From the NCBI GenBank assembly GCA_009780325.1, contig WRAF01000009.1:1-58974 (forward strand): 58,974 bases of DNA, read 5' to 3'. Position 1 is the stretch's first letter; every line of letters begins with the position of its first letter. Under the pieces are notes generated by a model. The model had not been told where the DNA came from. It saw only the letters and a program-made list of their open reading frames with translations, and did not search any database. This document shows, piece by piece, positions 9,151-18,508 of the stretch. This stretch comes from Bacillota bacterium (GTDB lineage Bacteria > Bacillota > Clostridia > Christensenellales > Pumilibacteraceae). Position numbers and translations under genes: made by a program.

Positions 9151-9693
9151 ATGTCAAGAATAGGAAGAACACCAATAACTATCCCTGCAGGCGTTAAGGT
9201 TGAATTTAAAGATGGAATTGTGACAGTAGAAGGACCTAAAGGCAAACTTTCACAGTCGATAGTTGACAAAAAAATAGATGTTAAAATAGGTGCAGGCACT
9301 GTTGATGTTGTTAGGCTTTCTGAAGCTAAGCCAACAAAAGCAAAACATGGTCTATATAGACAACTTATTAATAATATGGTTAATGGAGTTGTCACACCAT
9401 ATTCAAAAACTTTGATTGTAAATGGCGTAGGTTGGAAATGCAATCTTGCTGGCAATAAATTGACTATGAATGTGGGATTATCACATTCAGTTGAATTAAC
9501 TGCTCCTGAAGGTGTAAGTATAGCTTGTCCTGATGCTACTACTATTATAGTTAGCGGAATCTCAAAAGAGCTTGTGGGTCAAGTGGCGGCTACTATCAAA
9601 TCAAAAAGACCTGTTGAACCATACCACTTGTATGGTATTAGATATTCTACTGAGAAGCTAATTAAGAAAGAAGGCAAGACAGGGGGTAAATAA
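9151..9693 (+). CDS. rplF: 50S ribosomal protein L6
   Basis: L6 lies near the factor-binding stalk base. The 180 residues start [17 protein letters not shown], hold two repeated L6 domains, and include the signature PEPYHLYG-like [14 protein letters not shown] near the end. AGGAGG precedes the start; rplR follows after 2 bp. Confidence 0.97.
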   Translation: MSRIGRTPITIPAGVKVEFKDGIVTVEGPKGKLSQSIVDKKIDVKIGAGTVDVVRLSEAKPTKAKHGLYRQLINNMVNGVVTPYSKTLIVNGVGWKCNLAGNKLTMNVGLSHSVELTAPEGVSIACPDATTIIVSGISKELVGQVAATIKSKRPVEPYHLYGIRYSTEKLIKKEGKTGGK

Positions 9694-9695
9694 AC

Positions 9696-10058
9696 ATGAT
9701 TGCTAAACCAAATAAAAATGAAATCAGAAAAAACAGGCATCTTAGAATAAGGACCAATTTAAGCGGGACTACAGATAGACCTAGATTAAGTATTTATAGA
9801 AGTACTAGCCACATCTATGCGCAAATCATTGATGATTCTAAAGGTATTACTTTAGTTTCATGCTCAACAATTGCTAAGGGTATTAATGTGAAAGGATTAA
9901 CAAAGGCAGATGCTGCAAAGAAAGTAGGTCAAGAAGTGGCAGTTAAAGCAAAAAAAGAGGGTATAAAAAAAGTTGTTTATGATAGAGGCGGATATCTTTA
10001 TACAGGCAGAGTGAAAGCTTTAGCTGACGGTGCTAGAGACGGCGGATTAGATTTTTAA
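9696..10058 (+). CDS. rplR: 50S ribosomal protein L18
   Basis: L18 binds 5S rRNA together with L5. The 120 residues include [20 protein letters not shown] and the C-terminal [20 protein letters not shown], both family signatures. GGGGG in the end of rplF acts as ribosome binding site. An 81-bp spacer with an ATTATGC block follows. Confidence 0.97.
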   Translation: MIAKPNKNEIRKNRHLRIRTNLSGTTDRPRLSIYRSTSHIYAQIIDDSKGITLVSCSTIAKGINVKGLTKADAAKKVGQEVAVKAKKEGIKKVVYDRGGYLYTGRVKALADGARDGGLDF

Positions 10059-10104
10059 TTAGAATAATCATAGTATATTTATATCAATACTATACAAAAT
10101 TTCA

Positions 10105-10125
10105 ATAATTATGCATTATGCGTTT
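10105..10125 (+). repeat. Heptamer repeat before rpsE
   Basis: AATTATGCATTATGCG lies upstream of the AAAGAGG of rpsE and belongs to the same spacer-repeat family as the blocks before rplC, rplB, rplP and rplQ. Confidence 0.5.
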
Positions 10126-10139
10126 ATAAAGAGGTTTTT

Positions 10140-10805
10140 ATGTCAGAAGAGATTAAAAATGACAATAATATAGAAGCGGCAAATACTGAAGTTGTGTCTG
10201 CTGTGCCTAATTCTGCTCCTAGAGGACCTAGGGGTGGTGGTCGTAGCGATAATAATCGAGGCGGCGGCGACAGAAAAGGCGGCGGCAAACCTAGAGGTGG
10301 TCGTGAGCAAAGAGAAGAAAAAGTTGATGACGGCATTAAAACCAAGTTAGTTGCTGTTAATCGTGTCACAAAAGTTGTTAAAGGTGGTCGTAATATGCGT
10401 TTTTCTGCGCTTGTTGTTGCGGGTGACTCAAATGGCAGAGTGGGCGTTGGCGGTGGGAAAGCAGCTGAAGTGCCTGAAGCAGTAAGAAAAGCTGAGGCGG
10501 CTGCAAGGCGTAGTATGATAAAAATTGCTTTAAATGATATCACTATCCCTCATGAAAATATCGGTAAGTTTGGTACAAGTGCTGTTTTGTTAAAGCCTGC
10601 TCCAGAGGGTAGCGGAATCAAAGCAGGTGCTAGTGTGCGTGCAGTTGTTGAGCTTGCTGGCATTAAAAATATTACTACTAAAATGTATGGTTCAAGAAAT
10701 CCTATCAATGCGGTTAAGGCAACATTTAAAGGTTTAACTGAAATTAGAAGTCCAGAACATATTGCAAGATTGCGTGGTAAAACTGTTGAAGAAATTCTTA
10801 ACTAA
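10140..10805 (+). CDS. rpsE: 30S ribosomal protein S5 with RGG-rich N-terminal extension
   Basis: S5 contributes to decoding accuracy and the mRNA entry channel. Residues from about 60 to 221 are S5 (VNRVTKVVKGGRNMRFSALVVAGD, then the C-terminal alpha/beta domain). The first 60 residues include a Gly/Arg-rich stretch with RGPRGGGR, NRGGGDR and KPRGGR, resembling RGG-box RNA-binding tails. Typical S5 is about 165 residues. Confidence 0.95.
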   Translation: MSEEIKNDNNIEAANTEVVSAVPNSAPRGPRGGGRSDNNRGGGDRKGGGKPRGGREQREEKVDDGIKTKLVAVNRVTKVVKGGRNMRFSALVVAGDSNGRVGVGGGKAAEVPEAVRKAEAAARRSMIKIALNDITIPHENIGKFGTSAVLLKPAPEGSGIKAGASVRAVVELAGIKNITTKMYGSRNPINAVKATFKGLTEIRSPEHIARLRGKTVEEILN

Positions 10806-10822
10806 GGAGAGAGATAGCAAAA

Positions 10823-11020
10823 ATGTCAAAGAAAAATGAATCAAAAAAATTGCAGCTTAAATTAGTTAGATCTATTAATGGCTGCATAGATAAGCAAGTC
10901 AAAACTATTCAAGCTCTTGGTTTGTCAAAAATTAACTCAATAGCTGTGCACAATGATAATGATGCTATTAGAGGGATGATTTTTGTTGTCAAGCACTTAA
11001 TCGAGGTTACACCACTTTAA
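10823..11020 (+). CDS. rpmD: 50S ribosomal protein L30
   Basis: The 65-residue L30 has the core motif [21 protein letters not shown] and [10 protein letters not shown]. It sits between rpsE and rplO as in other Bacillota, with AAGGAGAGAGA upstream. Confidence 0.93.
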   Translation: MSKKNESKKLQLKLVRSINGCIDKQVKTIQALGLSKINSIAVHNDNDAIRGMIFVVKHLIEVTPL

Positions 11021-11054
11021 TTTGTGGCTTTTAGAACATAATAGGAGATTACCT

Positions 11055-11501
11055 ATGAAAATGGGAACATTAGCACCTGCACCAGGTGCAAGAGTAAAAA
11101 GAAAAAGACTAGGCAGAGGTATTGGTTCTGGTTTAGGCAAAACTTCTGGTAAAGGACATAAAGGTCAATGGGCTAGAAGCGGCGGCGGTGTTAAGCCAGG
11201 CTTTGAAGGCGGACAGTTTCCTCTTTATCGCAGAATGCCTAAAAGTGGTTTTGATAATCCTTTCACAAAAATTTATGCGGTTGTTAACTTATCAAGTTTA
11301 GAAGTTTTTAATAATGGTGACACTGTAGACATGCAGGCTTTATTAGATAAAGGCATCATTAGAAAGTCTGAAAAATATGGTCTTAAAATTTTAGCAGACG
11401 GTGAGTTTACTAAAAAATTGACCGTCAAAGCAAATAAATTTACTAAAAATGCAATTGAAAAAATTGAAAAACTTGGTGGTAAAACAGAAGTTATTTCTTA
11501 A
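11055..11501 (+). CDS. rplO: 50S ribosomal protein L15
   Basis: L15 is a late-assembly 50S protein. The Gly-rich N-terminal arm ([20 protein letters not shown]) is typical. The start is placed at [17 protein letters not shown] because TAGGAG lies 7 bases upstream, giving 148 residues; a longer reading frame towards rpmD has no support. Confidence 0.96.
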   Translation: MKMGTLAPAPGARVKRKRLGRGIGSGLGKTSGKGHKGQWARSGGGVKPGFEGGQFPLYRRMPKSGFDNPFTKIYAVVNLSSLEVFNNGDTVDMQALLDKGIIRKSEKYGLKILADGEFTKKLTVKANKFTKNAIEKIEKLGGKTEVIS

Positions 11502-11542
11502 CTATTAATTCAAATTTATAGTTTATAATTTCGGAGAGATAA

Positions 11543-12910
11543 ATGTTACAGACATTAAAAACAGCAGTAAAAAATAAAGAAATCAGGAATAAGTTATTGC
11601 TTACTCTTGCTCTTTTATTTGCTTTTCGCTTGGGAGGTTGGATACCTGTTCCTGGTGTTGATTTGGCTGCAATGGGTTATGCTATGGATGGCAACACACT
11701 TTTTGAATTGCTTTCAGCCATAGGCGGTCAAGCACTATCAAACGGAGCACTCTTAGCAATTGGTATCTCTCCTTATATTAATGCGTCCATCATCACTCAA
11801 TTATTGACTGTTGCTATTCCTAAATTAGAACAATGGTCAAGACAGGGCGAAGAGGGTCGTAAAAAAATTGAAAAAGTTACTAGATGGTTGACATTGTTTT
11901 TAGCTGCAGCACAAGCATTCGGAATTGTTATGAGTTGGAATAATGCAAATGTCTTAGTGCCTATCTTTGGTGCTGAAAGCACTGTTTGGGTGGCTGTAAT
12001 TGTTGCGTTTATATTAATTGCAGGTGCGATGTTTACTATGTGGCTGGGCGAACGTATTACTGAAATTGGTATCGGCAATGGCATGTCATTATTAATTTTT
12101 GTAGGTATCGTAGCATCAGCCGGTCTTGCGATTTGGGGTACGGTTGCTGGTATGGCAGGTTTGGGTGATGATGTGGCTTTAACTTATGTGTGGCGTTTAT
12201 TAATGTTCTTCTTATTTGTTATTATTATATTCTTTCTTATTGTTTTTGTGGACGGCGCAGAGCGTAAAATTCCTGTGCAGTATGCTAAGCAGGTTAAAGG
12301 CAATAAAGTATATGGCGGACAAAGTACACATATTCCTATTAAAGTAAATGCAAACGGTGTACTTCCTATCATATTTGCTACTGCACTTGTTACTTTTCCA
12401 ATGATTATTACTCAATTTATTGCAAGCTTTCAGCCGCCTCCTGTAGAGGGTGAGCAAGCAGGCGCATTAATTAGATTTAGTGCTTGGTGGCAGCGTTGGG
12501 TTAGTCCAAACCCAGGAAATCCTTGGGGAGCGGTGATTTATTTTACTTTCATGGGGTTACTCATCTTAGGATTCAGTTATTTTTATGCACAGATTCAGTT
12601 TAAACCTGATGAAGTTGCAAGAAATCTTCAACAGCATGGCGGCACAATTACGGGTATTAGACCAGGCAAACCTACTGAAGAATATTTAAGAAAAATATCA
12701 AAAAGACTGACATTGTTTGGCGCAATATTCTTAATGTTTGTTGCAATAGTTCCATCAATTATTATGTCTCAGGTATTTCCAGGTCAACAAGGATTGGTCA
12801 ATGCATTTTCTGCAACAGGTATGCTTATCGTAGTATCAGTTGCGCTTGAAATCAGAACGCAATTAGAGAGTCAAATGATGATGAAGCACTATAAAGGGTT
12901 TTTAAAATAA
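11543..12910 (+). CDS. secY: Protein translocase subunit SecY
   Basis: SecY is the central channel of the Sec translocon in the cytoplasmic membrane. The 455 residues contain about ten hydrophobic segments, the plug/TM2 region with SNGALLAIGISPYINASIITQLL and the cytoplasmic loop ending in QQHGGTITGIRPGKPTEEYL. CGGAGAG precedes ATG. Its stop overlaps the adk start (TAATG). Confidence 0.97.
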   Translation: MLQTLKTAVKNKEIRNKLLLTLALLFAFRLGGWIPVPGVDLAAMGYAMDGNTLFELLSAIGGQALSNGALLAIGISPYINASIITQLLTVAIPKLEQWSRQGEEGRKKIEKVTRWLTLFLAAAQAFGIVMSWNNANVLVPIFGAESTVWVAVIVAFILIAGAMFTMWLGERITEIGIGNGMSLLIFVGIVASAGLAIWGTVAGMAGLGDDVALTYVWRLLMFFLFVIIIFFLIVFVDGAERKIPVQYAKQVKGNKVYGGQSTHIPIKVNANGVLPIIFATALVTFPMIITQFIASFQPPPVEGEQAGALIRFSAWWQRWVSPNPGNPWGAVIYFTFMGLLILGFSYFYAQIQFKPDEVARNLQQHGGTITGIRPGKPTEEYLRKISKRLTLFGAIFLMFVAIVPSIIMSQVFPGQQGLVNAFSATGMLIVVSVALEIRTQLESQMMMKHYKGFLK

Positions 12911-13572
12911 TGTATATAGTCCTATTAGGGGCGCCTGGCAGTGGCAAGGGCACCCAGGCGGAAAAAATTAGAGATTTTTATAAAATACCGCATATATCAA
13001 CTGGCGATATTTTTAGGCAAGAGATTAAGAAAGATCCTCAAGGTGCCAAACAAATAGCAGATTTAATCAATATAGGACATCTAGCACCTGATGAGATTGT
13101 TATTAAGTTAGTCAAAGATAGATTGCTGCAAGATGACTGCAAAAGCGGGGCTCTTTTAGATGGGTTTCCTAGGACGATTAGTCAAGCAGAATCTATGGAT
13201 GAATATTCTTTAGTTTTCAAGCAAAAAGTTGTAGTAATCAATTTAAGTGTACCAAGAGAGTTATTAATTAGGAGAGTATTAGGCAGGCGTGTGTGTGTAG
13301 ATTGCTCTAAAAATTATAGTTTTGATAGCTATGCTTCACTTGATGAACTTGCTCAAAAATTATGTGACTGTGGCGGAAAGCTATATAATAGAGAAGATGA
13401 TAATGCGGATATTTTTAAAACAAGACTAGAGGTTTATGATGAGTGGACTGCGCACTTGATTGAGTATTATTCTAATAGCGGAAATCTTATTATAATTGAT
13501 GGGTCAGAGGATACTGAAATAGTATTTGAAAACATCAAAGCTGAGTTAGCCAAATTAAAAAAAAATGATTAG
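12910..13572 (+). CDS. adk: Adenylate kinase, zinc-lid type
   Basis: It catalyses ATP + AMP = 2 ADP. The P-loop GAPGSGKGTQ is at residues 7-16, the AMP-binding segment HISTGDIFR follows, and DGFPRT is near residue 84. The LID carries CVDC and CDC cysteines, as in zinc-stabilised Gram-positive enzymes; the second pair has one intervening residue rather than two. Its length of 220 is normal. It overlaps map by 8 bp. Confidence 0.96.
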   Translation: MYIVLLGAPGSGKGTQAEKIRDFYKIPHISTGDIFRQEIKKDPQGAKQIADLINIGHLAPDEIVIKLVKDRLLQDDCKSGALLDGFPRTISQAESMDEYSLVFKQKVVVINLSVPRELLIRRVLGRRVCVDCSKNYSFDSYASLDELAQKLCDCGGKLYNREDDNADIFKTRLEVYDEWTAHLIEYYSNSGNLIIIDGSEDTEIVFENIKAELAKLKKND

Positions 13573-14308
13573 TATTAAAAATGATAAAGACATAGAGAAA
13601 ATGGCCAAAGCAGGCAGTATTGTATCAGAGGCACTTAAATTGATGGAGAGCATGATTAAAGTAGGTATAAGCACGATGCAGCTAAATGATGAGGCAGAAA
13701 AGTTTATTCTATCTAAGGGGGCTATTCCATCATTTAAAAACTACAATGGATATAAATTTGCCAGTTGTATGTCAGTAGATGATGTAGTAGTGCATGGGTT
13801 TCCATCAAATAGATTGCTTGAAGAAGGAGAAATATTAAGCATAGATATTGGTGCAAAGATATTAGGCTTTCATGCGGATGCAGCAAGAACATTTGCGGTT
13901 GGAAAAATTTCTCGGCAAAAGCAGCGATTGATTGATGTGACAAAACAGAGTTTTTTTGAAGGGTTAAAAGAATGCAAAGAAGGAGCTAGATTGGGTGATA
14001 TGGCATTTGCAATTCAACATTATGTTGAAAGCCATGGATTTAGTGTTGTGAGGAGTATGTGTGGGCATGGTATCGGCAAAAAATTGCATGAAGATCCACA
14101 GGTTCTTAACTATGGTCAAAAAAATACAGGCATCAAACTTAAAAATGGATATGCGCTAGCAATAGAGCCTATGGTTAATCTTGGTGAGCATGAAGTTTAT
14201 ACAGACATAGATGGCTGGGCATGCAGGACAAAGGATGGATTGCCATCAGCACATTATGAAAATACGGTGATTGTCACCAAAGATGCTCCAATAATCTTAA
14301 CAATATGA
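13565..14308 (+). CDS. map: Methionine aminopeptidase, type I
   Basis: It removes the initiator methionine from nascent proteins. Metal ligands are visible in order: Asp of SIDIGA, Asp of GFHADAARTF, His of CGHGIGKKLHE, Glu of AIEPM and Glu of ENTVIV. The 247 residues are standard. The start lies inside adk, and the stop overlaps the next gene (ATGA), so the whole segment is tightly coupled. Confidence 0.97.
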   Translation: MISIKNDKDIEKMAKAGSIVSEALKLMESMIKVGISTMQLNDEAEKFILSKGAIPSFKNYNGYKFASCMSVDDVVVHGFPSNRLLEEGEILSIDIGAKILGFHADAARTFAVGKISRQKQRLIDVTKQSFFEGLKECKEGARLGDMAFAIQHYVESHGFSVVRSMCGHGIGKKLHEDPQVLNYGQKNTGIKLKNGYALAIEPMVNLGEHEVYTDIDGWACRTKDGLPSAHYENTVIVTKDAPIILTI

Positions 14309-14556
14309 AACAAGTATTTAAAAAAGGTGATATAGTTGCATCAATGGCTGGGCATGATGAGGGAAGAATTTATATAGTGGTAGAGTATGCCCAAACTGAT
14401 TTTGTTTATTTGGCAGATGGCAGGTATCGGACATTAAAAAATAAAAAGCTTAAAAGAAATAAACATTTAAAATATTTAAGCACTATAGATTTACCAGACA
14501 AATTAAAAGAAACGGATATAAAATTAGCAATTAAAAACTACATTAAGGGGATTTAG
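14305..14556 (+). CDS. KOW-domain RNA-binding protein, ribosomal-operon associated
   Basis: The product is a small basic protein of 83 residues. Residues 6-40 (FKKGDIVASMAGHDEGRIYIV) match the KOW/L14e-like fold seen in a short protein encoded between map and infA in many Clostridia. It overlaps map by 4 bp and precedes infA by 3 bp, so it is co-expressed with translation genes. A role in ribosome function is likely but not established by the sequence. Confidence 0.8.
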   Translation: MKQVFKKGDIVASMAGHDEGRIYIVVEYAQTDFVYLADGRYRTLKNKKLKRNKHLKYLSTIDLPDKLKETDIKLAIKNYIKGI

Positions 14557-14559
14557 AGC

Positions 14560-14781
14560 ATGCCAAAATCTGATATGATAGAAGCTGAAGGAGTGGTTGT
14601 TGAATCACTAAGAGGCTCTGAGTTTAAGGTTAAGCTTACAAATGGGCATATAGTTCATTGTACAATCTCAGGCAAAATGAGAGTAAATTATATTCGCATA
14701 CTTGAAGGAGATTCAGTCAAGATTGAAATGTCGCCTTATGACATAACAAAGGGCAGAATCACATACAGAAACAAGCATTAG
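14560..14781 (+). CDS. infA: Translation initiation factor IF-1
   Basis: IF-1 is an OB-fold protein that blocks the A site during initiation. The 73 residues include [39 protein letters not shown] and the typical end [27 protein letters not shown] precedes the start; rpmJ follows after 13 bp. Confidence 0.97.
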   Translation: MPKSDMIEAEGVVVESLRGSEFKVKLTNGHIVHCTISGKMRVNYIRILEGDSVKIEMSPYDITKGRITYRNKH

Positions 14782-14794
14782 GAGGCTAAAATTT

Positions 14795-14911
14795 ATGAAA
14801 GTAAGAACATCAGTTAAACCTATGTGCGATAAGTGCAAGGTAATTAGACGTCACGGAAAAGTTATGGTTATTTGTGCTAAATATCCAAACCACAAACAAA
14901 GACAAGGTTAA
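14795..14911 (+). CDS. rpmJ: 50S ribosomal protein L36, zinc-binding type
   Basis: The gene is short: 38 residues beginning [20 protein letters not shown] and ending YPNHKQRQG. The ligands C11, C14, C27 and H33 form the family zinc site. TTAGGAGG lies upstream and AAAGGAG of rpsM immediately after. It stands in the usual infA-rpmJ-rpsM order. Confidence 0.97.
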   Translation: MKVRTSVKPMCDKCKVIRRHGKVMVICAKYPNHKQRQG

Positions 14912-14925
14912 AGGAGTAAAAAAAC

Positions 14926-15297
14926 ATGGCTCGTATAGCAGGAATAGATTTACCTAGAGAAAAAAGAGTAGAGGTTGCACTGACATATATTTATGGTATT
15001 GGGCGACCTATGTCTAATAAAATTTTGGCTGCAACAAGTGTGGACAAAAATATTAGAGTTAAAGATTTGACTGAAAATCAAACTAATGACTTAAGGTCTT
15101 ATATTGAAAAAAATCTTAAAGTTGAGGGTGACTTAACTAGAGAGATTGCTTTAAATATCAAGCGTTTGTCTGAAATCGGGTGCTATAGAGGCGTTAGACA
15201 TAGAAAAGGCTTGCCTGTGCGTGGTCAAAATACTAAGCAAAATGCAAGGACTAGAAAAGGACCTAAGCGTGCAGTAGGCAGAGCTAAAAAGAAATAA
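14926..15297 (+). CDS. rpsM: 30S ribosomal protein S13
   Basis: S13 is in the 30S head and contacts P-site tRNA. The 123 residues start [20 protein letters not shown] and carry [20 protein letters not shown] followed by the basic tail. The start is directed by AAAGGAG. Confidence 0.97.
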   Translation: MARIAGIDLPREKRVEVALTYIYGIGRPMSNKILAATSVDKNIRVKDLTENQTNDLRSYIEKNLKVEGDLTREIALNIKRLSEIGCYRGVRHRKGLPVRGQNTKQNARTRKGPKRAVGRAKKK

Positions 15298-15413
15298 TTT
15301 TAAATTATAACATTATTGACAATTATATTTATCAAGGCTTGGAAAATTCTAATTATAGTTTATCTAATTTTTAAATTATCTAACCTTAATTCTTAAATTA
15401 AACAGGAGTTATT

Positions 15414-15821
15414 ATGGCAACAGCAAAAGCAAAGGCATCAACTAAAACAAAAGTCAAAAAACGTATTACCAAAAATATTGATAAAGGGCAGCTTCATATC
15501 CAATCATCTTTTAATAATACAATTATTACTTTCACTGACCAGCAGGGCAATGCAATTTCTGCTTGCAGCGCAGGTGCACTTGGGTTTAGAGGTGCTAGAA
15601 AAAGTACTCCATTTGCTGCTCAGCAAGCATGTGAAAAAGCGGCTTTGATAGCAAAAGATGCAGGACTTAGAAGCGTTGATGTTTTTGTAAAAGGTCCAGG
15701 GAATGGCAGAGAATCATCAATCCGTGCTTTAGATGTAGTCGGCATTGGTGTCACTTCAATTACAGATGTTTCGCCTATTCCGCATAATGGTTGCAGACCG
15801 CCAAAGAAAAGAAGGGTATAA
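15414..15821 (+). CDS. rpsK: 30S ribosomal protein S11
   Basis: S11 shapes the mRNA exit and platform. Residues 20-135 are S11 with [35 protein letters not shown] and the C-terminal [13 protein letters not shown]. The first 18 residues are a Lys/Ala/Thr-rich leader. ACAGGAG precedes ATG. A 189-bp spacer separates it from rpsD. Confidence 0.97.
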   Translation: MATAKAKASTKTKVKKRITKNIDKGQLHIQSSFNNTIITFTDQQGNAISACSAGALGFRGARKSTPFAAQQACEKAALIAKDAGLRSVDVFVKGPGNGRESSIRALDVVGIGVTSITDVSPIPHNGCRPPKKRRV

Positions 15822-15956
15822 TGAATCATAATACACTAGAGTTTTATAATATACAATTTAAAGTGGTTGCTGGTAGTGTATGTGTATTAGTTTTATATCA
15901 TAAGTTTTAAGTGTGTAAAATCATAGAAAATAATTTTTTATTAATAAAATGAAACC

Positions 15957-15990
15957 ATCAATAATTATGCATTGTACATTTAGTACTGTG
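15957..15990 (+). repeat. Heptamer repeat before rpsD
   Basis: Two related blocks, ATTATGCATTGTACATT and CTGTGCATTGA, lie between rpsK and the rpsD ribosome binding site, in the same style as the other spacer repeats of this operon. Confidence 0.5.
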
Positions 15991-16010
15991 CATTGAATCA
16001 GGAGATATAC

Positions 16011-16631
16011 ATGGCAAGAAATATGGACAACAGCTGCCGTCAGTGCAGGCGTGAAGGCGCAAAATTATTTTTGAAGGGTGATCGTTGCACTTCTAAAAAA
16101 TGTGCTATCGACAAAAGACCTACTCCTCCAGGTCAACATGGTATGGCAAGAAAAAAACATTCTGAATATTCTATTCAGTTGCGTGAAAAACAAAAAACTA
16201 AGCGCATGTATGGTTTGTTGGAAAAGCAATTTAGGGCTTATTATGAAAAAGCTAAACGTATGAAAGGTGTTACTGGTGAAAACATGCTTATTTTAATAGA
16301 GCGTCGTTTAGATAATGTTGTATACCGTATGGGTATTGGTGCTTCAAGAAATATGTCTCGTCAAATTGTTAATCATGGACATATCACTGTTAATGATAAA
16401 CTTGTAGATATAGCAAGCTATAAAGTTAAACCAGGCGATATTATATCTATTAAAGAATCTAAGCGAGGCAATGAATTATTTAAAGAACTTAAAGGTGCTA
16501 AGATTGTTATGCCAAAGTGGGTGACTTTTGATACTGAAACATTTGTTGGCAAAATTATTGAGAATCCTAAGCGTGAAGACATAGACCTTAACATAAGAGA
16601 GCAGTTGATTGTTGAAAGATACAGCAAATAA
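16011..16631 (+). CDS. rpsD: 30S ribosomal protein S4, zinc-binding type
   Basis: S4 initiates 16S assembly and is often a translational repressor of its own operon. The 206 residues start MARNMDNSCRQCRREGAKLF; cysteines at C9, C12, C26 and C31 form the N-terminal zinc site. The S4 RNA-binding domain (IERRLDNVVYRMGIG, residues 95-110) follows. CAGGAG lies 8 bases before ATG; in-frame codons upstream are in the spacer repeat. Confidence 0.97.
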   Translation: MARNMDNSCRQCRREGAKLFLKGDRCTSKKCAIDKRPTPPGQHGMARKKHSEYSIQLREKQKTKRMYGLLEKQFRAYYEKAKRMKGVTGENMLILIERRLDNVVYRMGIGASRNMSRQIVNHGHITVNDKLVDIASYKVKPGDIISIKESKRGNELFKELKGAKIVMPKWVTFDTETFVGKIIENPKREDIDLNIREQLIVERYSK

Positions 16632-16793
16632 CATTGAACATTGAAAAATTTGAGATTGTGATTGAGTGATTTGAAAATTATAAACTAGGATATGACATTA
16701 AATTGCGACTTAAAAGTTTATAATTGTTGGATGAATTTATTAATTTTGAATTTTCAATTAAACAAAAAATTCCCCTAGGAGACATATTAATAT

Positions 16794-17747
16794 ATGATGG
16801 AAATTGAAAGACCGAAAATTACGCTAGAGGAAAGCGCTGACTTTAGAACTGGAAGGTTTATTGTAGAGCCGCTTGAAAGAGGATATGGTACAACTTTAGG
16901 CAACTCTATTAGAAGGGTGCTATTGTCAGCATTGCCAGGGGCTGCTGTGATAGGTGTGCAAATTGAGGGTGTTGATCATGAATTTAGCACCATTAAGGGT
17001 ATTAGAGAAGATGTTGCTGAAATCATATTAAATTTAAAAGAACTTAATTTAAAGGCTAACTACTCTGATAAATCACTCAAAAAAACTATTAGGATAGAAA
17101 AAAATACTCCAGGGATTGTTACGGCAGCTGATATAGATCTTGATCCTGAAGTAGATGTTTTAAATCCTGATTTGTATATTTGTACGATGGATGCTAACAG
17201 CAAACTAAATATGGAAATGACTGTAGCACGAGGCAGAGGTTATGTTGTAGCAGAACACAATAAAGATGCATCAAAACCTATTGGGTTTATCGCTATCGAT
17301 TCAAGGTTTACTCCTGTTAAGGCGGCTAGCTATAGTGTTGAGGCAACAAGGGTTGGGCAAAATATTGATTATGATAGGCTTATTATCGATGTTAAAACAG
17401 ACGGGTCACTATCTGCAAAAGATACATTATCACTTGCAGCGAGATCAATTGAAGATCATATTAGATTATTTGTTGGTTTATCGAGTACTATTTCTGAGAT
17501 GGATATTTTGATTAATCGTGAAGAGGGTGAGCAGCAACGTATTTTAGAAATGAAAATTGAGGATATGGATTTATCTGTCAGAAGCTATAACTGTTTAAAG
17601 CGTGCAAACATCAATACTGTTGAAGATTTGATTATGCGCAGTGAAGACGATATGCTTAAAGTTAGAAATTTAGGAAGAAAGTCGCTTGATGAGGTTATTA
17701 ATAAATTGCGTGGATATGGTTTGGATTTATCTAAAGGTGAAGAATAA
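16794..17747 (+). CDS. rpoA: DNA-directed RNA polymerase subunit alpha
   Basis: The 317-residue alpha subunit has the N-terminal dimerisation domain (GYGTTLGNSIRRVLLSALPG, residues 29-48) and the C-terminal DNA- and activator-binding domain (LSVRSYNCLKRANINTVEDL, LRNLGRKSLDE-like VRNLGRKSLDEVINKL). ATGATG gives two adjacent starts; the first has CTAGGAG 12 bases upstream. It lies between rpsD and rplQ as in the alpha operon. Confidence 0.97.
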   Translation: MMEIERPKITLEESADFRTGRFIVEPLERGYGTTLGNSIRRVLLSALPGAAVIGVQIEGVDHEFSTIKGIREDVAEIILNLKELNLKANYSDKSLKKTIRIEKNTPGIVTAADIDLDPEVDVLNPDLYICTMDANSKLNMEMTVARGRGYVVAEHNKDASKPIGFIAIDSRFTPVKAASYSVEATRVGQNIDYDRLIIDVKTDGSLSAKDTLSLAARSIEDHIRLFVGLSSTISEMDILINREEGEQQRILEMKIEDMDLSVRSYNCLKRANINTVEDLIMRSEDDMLKVRNLGRKSLDEVINKLRGYGLDLSKGEE

Positions 17748-17882
17748 GAAACAATGCAAATACACAATTCATTGGTATTGATGGTTGGTGTTTGTAAAGA
17801 ATGACAAATTAAATTTATGTGATTTCTAGCATTAAAAGATTTGTATTGTATAGTTTTTCTAGCAACATTGTTAGTAGATTAC

Positions 17883-17922
17883 ATTAATTGTGCATTATGC
17901 TATTTATGCATTATGTATTGGA
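17883..17922 (+). repeat. Heptamer repeat before rplQ
   Basis: AATTGTGCATTATGC and TTATGCATTATGTATTGGAG follow one another up to the ribosome binding site of rplQ. This is the clearest member of the spacer-repeat family and creates a spurious in-frame ATG at 17890. Confidence 0.6.
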
Positions 17923-17931
17923 GAAAATATC

Positions 17932-18447
17932 ATGGAACAAAGAAAATTAGGCAAACCAACCGACCAAAGAATGGCGGTGTTAAAAAACCAAGTTACTAAC
18001 CTTTTATGGCATGGAAAAATTGAGACTACTTTGCATCATGCAAAAGAAGTTTCAAGGCTTGCTGATAAAATTTTGACTAAAGCCATTGCAACATATTTGG
18101 ATGTTGAAAAGAAAGTGGTTACAAGAAAAAATTCAAAAGGTAAAGATATTCAACTTGAAATTGTAAACGATGGGTCTAAAAAATTGGCTGCAAGGCGTGC
18201 CATATTAGGCAAGGTTTATAATGTTCCTGAGTTGCAAGCTGAAGGTGAGTCTAATGCAGCGTTTAGAATCAGAACAGGACATATTAAATATCCTATTATT
18301 GAAAAGATTTTTAATGAACTGGCGCCTAAATATGATCAAAGGGCAAAAACTGTCGCTAACGGAAACTATGGCGGATATACTAGAGTCTTAAAATTAGGTC
18401 CTAGACGTGGTGATGCGGCAGAGATGGCTATGATAGAGTTAGTATAG
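17932..18447 (+). CDS. rplQ: 50S ribosomal protein L17 (long form)
   Basis: L17 lies near the tunnel exit. The N-terminal half (RKLGKPTDQRMAVLKNQVTNLL, TTLHHAKEVSRLADKILTKA) and the end (NYGGYTRVLKLGPRRGDAAEMAMIELV) are typical. About 45 residues are inserted between them, giving 171 residues against roughly 115-130. The start at 17932 has GGAG 10 bases upstream. A strong terminator follows, closing the 18-kb ribosomal cluster. Confidence 0.95.
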   Translation: MEQRKLGKPTDQRMAVLKNQVTNLLWHGKIETTLHHAKEVSRLADKILTKAIATYLDVEKKVVTRKNSKGKDIQLEIVNDGSKKLAARRAILGKVYNVPELQAEGESNAAFRIRTGHIKYPIIEKIFNELAPKYDQRAKTVANGNYGGYTRVLKLGPRRGDAAEMAMIELV

Positions 18448-18478
18448 TTTTTTGTTGTAAATGAATAACATTAAGTAA

Positions 18479-18508
18479 GGTAAGAACAAATTGTTCTTGC
18501 CTTTTTTT
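18479..18508 (+). terminator. Rho-independent terminator of the ribosomal cluster
   Basis: A 9-bp stem (GGTAAGAAC with GTTCTTGCC, one G-T pair) with a 5-base loop AAATT is followed directly by TTTTTTT. It lies 31 bp after the rplQ stop. The T-run also begins the first dispersed hairpin-repeat unit. Confidence 0.9.

Noticed and set aside
851..17922. CRISPR-like arrays
   Set aside because: The heptamer blocks are very short, degenerate and without unique spacers of constant length; no cas genes are present.
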